A DNA stretch of 64,000 nt from Chelonoidis abingdonii (taxonomy: Eukaryota; Chordata; Testudines; Testudinidae): the NCBI RefSeq assembly GCF_003597395.2, contig NC_133771.1:63836377-63900376 (forward strand), written 5' to 3'. Both the position numbers and the translations under genes were made by a program. Position 1 is the stretch's first letter. Each line of letters starts with the position of its first letter. The notes under the pieces were generated by a model. That model was not told the DNA's origin. It saw only the letters and a program-made list of their open reading frames with translations, and did not search any database. Of the stretch, positions 57,236 to 64,000 are shown piece after piece.

Positions 57236-59115
57236 ATTCATAGATTCCATGCCCAGAAGGGACTACTGTGATTATTTTGTCTGACCTCCTATATAACACT
57301 GGCCATAAAACTTCCATAAAACAATTACTAGAGCACATCTTTTAGAAAAAATATCCAATCTTGATTTAAAAAATGTTCAGTGATGGAGCATCCATCATGG
57401 CTCTTGGTAAATTGTTCCAATAATTAATTACTCTCACCATTAAAAATTTACATTTTATTTCCAGGCTGAATTTGTATGGCTTCAACTTCCACCCATTGGA
57501 TCAGGTTATACCCTTCTTTGCTAGATTTAGCCCATTATTAATGTAAGCAGAGTCAGGATGAGCTCTACCCTGACATCTGGTGGTGACTTATGGCGAGTAT
57601 GGAAAAGAATTTCAGGGACTGATCTTGTCTGCATAGGCATACCCACCCTGCCTAGCATAGCCCATGGCAGCCTAAAATGGTCACTTGGACAGCTGTGGGA
57701 TCTCCAATTTCTCTGTTATTGGGGCAGAAGGAATACAGTGTTATTACCCTGATTATGTGAATGAGGGACTATGAACTGGTTTTATGACAGAGGGTCTCAC
57801 CATCAACTAAGTAGCACTCGCTAGACAAGGGACATGGGTTCCAAAATCCCGGGAACTGAGAGACTGGGATGTGTACTGGATGGTATGGGCCCCTTTTGAG
57901 GACCTGGAACACCACTTGCACCTTCTCTTCTCTGCACTGTTGAATAGCAGAGCTAATTTTGATTTTATTAGAAATCTAGCTAGAGGCTGCTGAGCTGAAA
58001 TCACTTTGGGCCAATGGTGCACCAGCACTGGGGCTCTCCTACTACAAGCTGAAATCACTAAGAGCTGAAATTACTAAAAGAGCTAAACTTACTGAGCTGA
58101 GTGCTGTGTTAACTAGTGGGGGAGCCTGAAGAGATATAGCTAAGCAGCTGGCAGAGTGGAGCAGTTTGCAGGACAGTTGGACCTGCCCGTGGAACAGCAA
58201 GCAAGTGGAGTGGTTTGCGGGGACAGCTGGAGTGACTCATGGGTCGGTTGATGGAGTGGAGCTGTTCGTGGTGAAGGCTGCAGCAGAACCCCACGGAGAG
58301 GCGGGGCAGTCAGCCTTGGACCATGTAAGGTGCCCGTTAACACCCTGTGTGCCCCCCCACATTTCCATCCAGGCTGAGGGGGTAAAACTCGGCAGATAAA
58401 CTTTTGAACTCTGGGGCGGCACTGACCAGGGACAGAGACTTTTGGGTTGTTGGACTTTGGGGTGATTGGACTTAAGACCCTAAGGGGAAAAGGACACCAC
58501 CAAAATTTACTTGGTGGGTCGTTTGCTCATGATTTACGTTATGAATCCTGTCTGTGATGTTTCCCCAATATGATGCCACATTGTTTCCCTCCTTTATTAA
58601 AAGGATTTTACCACACTCAGACTCTGTGCTTACGAGAGGGGAAATATTGCCTCCTAGAGGCACCCCGGGTCACTGGATGGGGGCTCGAGCCAGTTTTCCA
58701 TTGCATTATTGAAACGGAACCCCTGGACCCTGAACCCGGCCCTTGTTGCTGCCAACTCAGAGGGGCAGAAGGGTTACATTAAAATAATTGTTCTCCAGGT
58801 AGGTAATTATAGACTGCAATTAGTCTTTATTAAGACCTTAACCATCTCTTTATTAATCTAAATAGCTTGAGCTCTTTGAATCTATCAGTACAAGGCATGT
58901 TTTCAATCTTTTAATCATTCTCATTGCTCTTCTCTGAACCCTTTCCAGTTTATCAGCATCCTTCTTGAATTGTGGGCACCAGCAGTTGCTCCAGTACCAA
59001 CACAGAGGTAAAATAACCTGTCTACTCCTACTCTATATTTATATATCCCAAATTCATATTAGCTCTTTTGGCCAGAGCATCAGCTGATTATTCACCATGA
59101 CCCCCAAACAAATTC
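57236..59115 (-). mobile_element. CR1 LINE fragment split by a solo LTR
   Basis: CR1 3' end at about 57236 ('cattcatagattccatgccc'), running to 57537, then resuming at 58783 ('ttctccaggtaggtaattat') through the 3' reverse transcriptase region ('cttctctgaaccctttccag' at 58931-58950) to about 59115. The LTR at 57542-58778 sits between. It is degraded and belongs to an old CR1 family like 22350-24990. Confidence 0.8.
57542..58778 (+). mobile_element. Solo LTR, family A, copy 2
   Basis: 1,237 bp, starts TGTAAGCAGAGTCAGGATGA, ends CAGAAGGGTTACA, flanked by TTAA (57538-57541, 58779-58782). ATTAAA at 58596-58601 corresponds to the signal in copy 1. Compared with copy 1 it has an extra segment near 57826-57900 and lacks one near 58380-58500. 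Confidence 0.9.
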
Positions 59116-59280
59116 AAGAAAAGCTCAACCTGTTGAGAGGAGGGGTATTCAAGCCTGTGCCCCCAAGGGAAACTGGGAGCTGAATGCACTGCCTTAAACT
59201 ACTCAGTCATCCTCACATTATTCAAGGTGATCTACAAACATATATTTAGAGATCTAACATCTTACATTCTAAACAGAGAT
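59116..59280. other. No gene seen
   Basis: Nothing recognised in this short stretch. Confidence 0.4.
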
Positions 59281-59380
59281 AAAGAATGGGACAAAGAGAG
59301 TCTTACTATCTCCACTTTACATATGGGGAACAGAGGCACAGAAGGATTGAGAGATTTGCCTAAAATCCGTTCTAAACTCT
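59281..59380 (+). repeat. L2/MIR-type ancient repeat fragment
   Basis: 'tatctccactttacatatgg' followed by 'gaacagaggcacagaaggat' and 'gagatttgcctaaaatc' matches the common block 'ttacagatggggaaactgag ... gacttgcccaaggtc'. Confidence 0.6.
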
Positions 59381-59439
59381 GAAAACAGAAAGTTAAAATC
59401 AGTTTCTTATTTCAGTTGATCTATCATTTCTCATTCGTT

Positions 59440-59900
59440 ATTGAGATGTTGACTCCTGCCTCTGATCAGCCCCTGATTCCACTTATCAAATTTTCAACCA
59501 AGCACCTTCATGCTTTCTCACATGGTGTCCCTCAAGCTTGGTAGGAGCTCCCTTTACACACTGAAAGTTTCCTAATTACCCACCTTCAAATCCCTCTCTA
59601 AAACTCTCTTTTGCTGTGAAAACTACAAAAATCTTTACAATAGTTAGGCTGCTGGTCCTGATTTCACAGGCTTTCATGCTGACCAATTGTCTCATTGTTT
59701 CTTTGTACTCTCCCATCTCTCTGTATCTATCTGTTGTCTCTTGTCTTATACTTAGATTGTAAAATTATTGGAGCTGGGACCATCTTTTTGTTCTGTGTTT
59801 GTACCACACCTAACACAATAGGGGTTCTGGTGATCCATGACTAGGGCTCCTAAATGCTATGGTAATAGAAATAATGAATAATAATAATAATAATATAAAA
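59440..59900 (+). mobile_element. L2-clade LINE 3' end
   Basis: 59520-59610 reads in one plus frame like the L2 polymerase C-terminus (W.ELPLHTESFLITHLQIPL order, with stops). It is followed by 'agattgtaaaattattggag', 'ctgtgtttgtaccacaccta' and an (AAT)n tail at 59867-59899. The most complete copy of the tail also found at 4751, 30588, 34690 and 62775. Confidence 0.65.
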
Positions 59901-59935
59901 AGTATCTATCAGCCTTTCTCTCTTTGACACACACA

Positions 59936-59958
59936 TCCACACCCACACCCACACCCAA
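59936..59958 (+). repeat. (CCCACA)n short tandem repeat
   Basis: About four hexamer units. Confidence 0.8.
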
Positions 59959-61367
59959 ATATACTGCTTCCCAAATGTAGCAACAGTTTGCAGGCAAAGA
60001 TACTTAATCTTTGGCCTTTAATCTAATCCTGGATTCAAATTATTCCTGGAAGTCCTGAATTTTATGTGTATAACCTGTTTCACATACAAAAAACAGCAGT
60101 CTGAATTCATCTACTTTTACAGTTTATTTTATAGTTGTTCACTTTTTTCCAGAGCGTTGAGATCCTGACAGAAAAGGCACTGTACAAATGCTAAGTATTA
60201 TTAATTATTAGTGAAAAATACAAGTGCTATATTTTTTTATAATAAATTAGTATAGGTCATTTAAATTAATGTCTGAACATGGCTGAGAAAGTTACATAAC
60301 TGCTGACTGTTACAGTTTCTCTGCATTTTTAATATATGAAAAATCCTCTGGATTTGCTACCAGGAGGCGCTAAACAAAGACTAATGACCCTCAACCTGTT
60401 TGGGAAATTCCAGGGAAAGACTTTTGCAAGCTGGCAGTTTATTCCATCACTATTATGATCCTGATCTATGAACACTGAAAAATACTTGTGTGTATATATA
60501 TGATCTATTAACCAATTTATAACTCTCTTCTTTTTTTATTATTATTAAACCTTTAGTTTTTAGTTACTAAAGGATTGGCATTAGCGTGATTATTGGGTAA
60601 AATCTGAGTTATATTGACCTGGCTAAGTGGCTGATCCCTTGCAATTAGAAGAGCCGTATATTTGATTAAACTGGTTTTCAGTAACCACTCACCATAAAGT
60701 CTAGTGTCTGGGTAGTGAGCCAAGGGCTGGAATGCCCCAGGAGACTGCATTTTTGGTTCTTGTTAACCAGTCTAGTGAGACAAAAATTCACTTTTGATAT
60801 TGGCTTGGTATAGTTTGATAATAGACTAACTACAAGTTTCGGGTGAGTCTGCCCCATTCTCAGTTGTCTGTCCTGAATTTTGTATTCTCATTTGTGACCC
60901 ACTGAGGCATGGTGTCAGTATGATATGAACATAACATGATAGAAAGGTCCACCATGTTTTTTTTAACCTTCAGTGGGTTGACAACCACTGTTTCAGGGTT
61001 AAATCTTCCAAGTGTTCCATGAGGTTATTACATATTATGCTAACAAAAGAACTGCACAGCTAAACTTTGTTAGGGTTTGGGGGAAGGTTGTGGAAATGTT
61101 ACTGGGTATGAATTGGGAGTTAGAGGCTTTTGTGGAGATTTTTCATTTTTATTATCTGCTGGTGGAGGTAAATTATTACCTCCATTTGATTACTGAAATC
61201 TGCTGGAATTAATTTATTTGTATTATGCTGCTGAGTGGATGTTTTAAATTGAATTATTGGCAGGATGCTCAGAACATTGTATGGGCTGAGTTCAAATTGT
61301 ATGTCAAATTTAAGTAAATAAATAAATAACCATCCTCACACACAGTTCTTTGAAAATATGTCACTAT
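59959..61367. other. No gene seen; one hAT-like scrap
   Basis: AT-rich. Near 60968-60991 'ttcagtgggttgacaaccac' resembles a worn hAT end. (AAAT)n at 61315-61328. Confidence 0.4.
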
Positions 61368-61533
61368 GGACTTGTCTTCACTACCAGGGTAAGTTGACCT
61401 AAGTTACGCTACTCCGGCTACATGAATAATGGGGAGCCCTCTGCAGTCGATTTAGTGGGCCTTCACTAGACCTGCTAAATCGAGACCTGCTGCTAGCAGC
61501 AGCGTCGATCTCCCCAGTAGTGAAGACAAACCC
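61368..61533. mobile_element. Harbinger-type MITE, 166 bp
   Basis: GGACTTGTCTTCACTACCAG at the left and the inverse of GGGTTTGTCTTCACTACTGG at the right make about 20-bp terminal inverted repeats. The interior has 'agtcgatttagtgggc' and 'tgctaaatcgagacctg'. A matching 3-bp duplication could not be fixed (TAT against TGA). Confidence 0.7.
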
Positions 61534-62774
61534 TGAGAGTGTTTGGAGATGGCATGAGTAAAACAGCAGACTTTTGAAAAGCCAGGTTTGAGTTAGGACT
61601 AAAGTCAAGGTTACAATATGTGCAAGTCAAAAAGGGCACAGGTAGAGCCTGCAAGATGGGCCCATTAGGGGCAAAACAGCAACTGGGGATTGGGACAGCA
61701 TAGGTGTGTCCTGGTCATGCATCCTTTCCTATGCCAACAGCCTGGAAGGGAAGGGTTAGGAGTCCCTATGGTATCTCTATGCCACTGGCTAATCTTCCTG
61801 GAGCAGAATATACTAGATTTATAGCCACAATCTGGTAGAGGGCAGCTTAAACCTACCACCCCAGAATCTGGTGTGGATATACATAAAATAAGGTGAGGCT
61901 TATATTAAAATTAAATTTAAAAAATGGAAAATAGCGATGGTTAAAAATAGGAAACAAATTAAAAATTGAATAATTATAAAGAAAATAGGCAAGAGTTAAA
62001 ATTTCAGTCATATAAAAGAGAGTTGACAATGATCAAACACAAGAGCCAACAAAAAGAAGAGCAATTATGCATGCATTCAGCATACAATGGAGGAGGAAAA
62101 ACCGGGGTAGAAAGAGACTAGCTGTTTGAGCTCTGGACCTGAGTGCTGATTATTTTAAATTGCTACTACTTCTTGTCTTTGTTTGGTCTCGTGCAGAATA
62201 TATTAGCCAGTGGGGATTTATTGACGATTTCTCTTGTTGTTGTTGTTTTTCTTGTCTTTATTCACTATCACAAGGATAGTTATCTTTTGTAGCTCTTCCT
62301 AAGTGGGTTGTTTTTGTGTGTTTCTCTCTGAAATGCCAGTTAATTGAATGCTTGGAGAACAACGGTTAATGCTCTCCAGGGTCAAATAGAAGCCATTTAG
62401 CGAGCCAAAGAAAACAAACGATTTACTAGTGAGACCTCCATTAGACTTTACAAGTCACAAGCCAGTGAGTAGTGTATTCCAGATATTAAAGACAAGATAG
62501 CAGCTGGTGGTACCAGGGAATGATGCTGTAATTCAGTATTTGGAACATCACAAGTGCTTCCATTTTAACTTTATATGCAGTTCACGTTTGCCTGTAATGT
62601 GTTAAATCTCCCATATTGTCCGACTGAAAATGAAGGCCCTGATCCGCCAAGCTGGCTCATCTGGGCAGACCTTTGGTACCACATGGTGCCCCACTTTCTT
62701 CAGTGGGGTTTCCCATGGGTGCAGGGGACTGTTTATATAGACCTATTTGCACAATGTAGAGCTTCTGGGGATTA
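61534..62774. other. No gene seen
   Basis: AT-rich, (TTG)n-like run near 62236-62250. No element recognised. Confidence 0.45.
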
Positions 62775-62960
62775 TTATTTAATATTTATATTTCAATAGT
62801 GCTCAGAGGCCTCCCTATACAAGGCATTGTACAACCATAGAAGAAAACAGTCCCTGCCTTCATTGTTGGTGATCTGTCCCCAGATTATACACATTCTGAG
62901 ACCACGTCTGCAAGACCACTGGAGAAATAATAGATTATTATCCCGAACTTTGTACAGCTT
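62775..62960 (-). repeat. L2/MIR-type LINE 3' tail
   Basis: 'attatttaatatttatattt', 'aaggcattgtacaaccatag' and 'agtccctgccttcattg' in the antisense order of the L2-like tail. Confidence 0.5.
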
Positions 62961-63589
62961 GGAAACTGATTGGAAACTGGAAGAAAACTCTGATAAACGC
63001 ACTAGAGGGCAGGTTACCCAGACTGTTCATGTGCAAGACACAATATCTATTGTCTTCAAGTCTGAGTCAAAGTCTGGACAGTGGTTTGAGACACATTAAA
63101 TGTATTTTTGTCTTGCAGAGATTCTGTGTCAACCTCCAGGGAGCCCAATAAAACTATGCAATGGGTGATATTAGGGAACCATACGAAAGCCCAGAAAGGA
63201 ATGGGAGTGTTTGATGGACTCCCATAGACTGACTACTGTTCCTATTTTGTTTTTGTTTTTTATAACCCTAGAATTCAGTGTACTCCCTTATCACTTTCTC
63301 TATCATTATGAATGATTTGTGCTTTCTCAGTGTTTATATTTTTCTCTGTATGTTCCCTCCCTTGTCAGGAATAGCGTAAAGGGTATTACAACAAAGATCT
63401 CTTTCTTTCTCCTTTCGTGCACATCCAGATGTTTGTCCTGCTCAACATCATACGGCCTGTCCTGCAGTTTAAGATGAGTTCCTATGTCTGGAACACAAAT
63501 TCCTATGACTGCATAAAAGTGGATGCTGCAGTCATGGCAACACCTTTTAGCGATGCCAAATATGCAATATAGTGCTGGGAGGGGAAGAT
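62961..63589. other. No gene seen
   Basis: Nothing recognised. Confidence 0.45.
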
Positions 63590-63665
63590 TGTTTTCTGCT
63601 TTGAGCAGGGGGTGGGACTAGATGACCTCCTGAGGTCTCTTCCAACCCTAATCTTCTATGATTCT
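63590..63665 (+). repeat. CR1 3' tip
   Basis: 'ctagatgacctcctgaggtc' and 'cttccaaccctaatcttcta' then TGATTCTTT, the same end as the CR1 at 49690-49753. 5'-truncated to about 75 bp. Confidence 0.85.
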
Positions 63666-64000
63666 TTGTAGAAAGTTTGACCTCTCTTACAGAGAGGTGT
63701 CAATGGGAACTAGCCTGTATGGAGGAAATCAGACATCTGACCTTGGATGAAAGAGTCACAGAAAAGTGAGGCCTGCAATTTCAAATTAAAATTTTGGAAG
63801 ATGGGAGAAATGTGCTTCTTCTCGAGGTAGTGGAGATGAAGGCAGTTTGAAAGAGAGACCAGTTAATCCCTGGGACTGGCCAGCTAAGAAGAGAGTTGGA
63901 GGGCTTGTTGTCAGAGAAACTGTCTGGCAAGGGGAGAAAAAAGAAGTAGCACCAGATGGAAGTGAGCTTGCTTTGGGATCAGCAAGGATCTGGTGCGGGA
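63666..64000. other. No gene seen
   Basis: Purine-rich, nothing recognised to the window end. Confidence 0.4.

Noticed and set aside
51452..58778. Reading the two similar LTRs as the ends of one provirus
   Set aside because: Each has its own 4-bp duplication and host element, and between them lies an interrupted LINE, not gag, pol or env.
1..64000. Host protein-coding gene, tRNA, rRNA or CRISPR array
   Set aside because: No conserved exon with splice sites, no cloverleaf sequence with A and B boxes that I could support, and no array of regularly spaced repeats was seen.

Overview
The window reads as vertebrate, most likely turtle (Testudines), intergenic or intronic DNA. This rests on the repeat content: many CR1 LINEs in both orientations, old L2/MIR-type tails, hAT and PIF/Harbinger transposons with families I associate from memory with turtle genomes, a Tx1-type LINE, Penelope-like/hammerhead short repeats, and LTRs of endogenous retroviruses. 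There are no Alu, B1 or recent mammalian L1 sequences. A crocodilian or other sauropsid is not excluded. I found no host gene with recognisable exons, no tRNA or rRNA gene, no CRISPR array and no operon-like structure. Most open frames are transposon proteins, antisense shadows of them, or chance frames in GC-rich repeats.

Layout. 1-345: Penelope-like repeat carrying a hammerhead-like core. 2165-3330: possible old repeat and a GC-rich segment. 5527-6380: solo LTR. 7511-12200: CR1 fragment (+) with a micro-inversion, an LTR-like segment, then a long CR1 (-) with an uninterrupted 576-residue reverse transcriptase frame. 12490-13281: GC-rich tandem repeat with a hAT-like end, then a CR1 tip. 14291-14475: MIR. 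16066-18832: older CR1 (-) split by a 302-bp foldback hAT with a perfect 8-bp target duplication. 19791-19982: hammerhead-type repeat in inverted arrangement. 22350-24990: very old CR1 (-). 27458-27754 and 30260-30382: two hAT-like insertions. 31020-33563: CR1 (+) with an endonuclease frame of 280 residues. 34092-34361: Harbinger MITE.

37050-41165 is a 4.1-kb PIF/Harbinger transposon with two decayed convergent genes (DDE transposase on +, Myb/SANT-like on -). 41770-43584 is a compact LTR retrotransposon with two about 220-bp LTRs and only a gag remnant inside. Between them (41172-41644) a minus-strand frame stays largely open without explanation. 46879-49820 is a hAT element with a perfect 8-bp duplication, itself split by a CR1. 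51066-51224 is a second inverted hammerhead-type repeat. 51236-54840 is a Tx1 LINE (-) cut by a solo LTR. 57236-59115 is a CR1 (-) cut by a second copy of the same solo LTR. Both LTRs have 4-bp target duplications.

The elements do not act together as a pathway. What the window shows is a record of nested insertions, from which relative ages can be read: L2, MIR, Tx1 and old CR1 first, then hAT and LTR elements inside them, and a younger CR1 inside a hAT. Family names come from protein motifs and remembered consensus sequences. No database search was possible.
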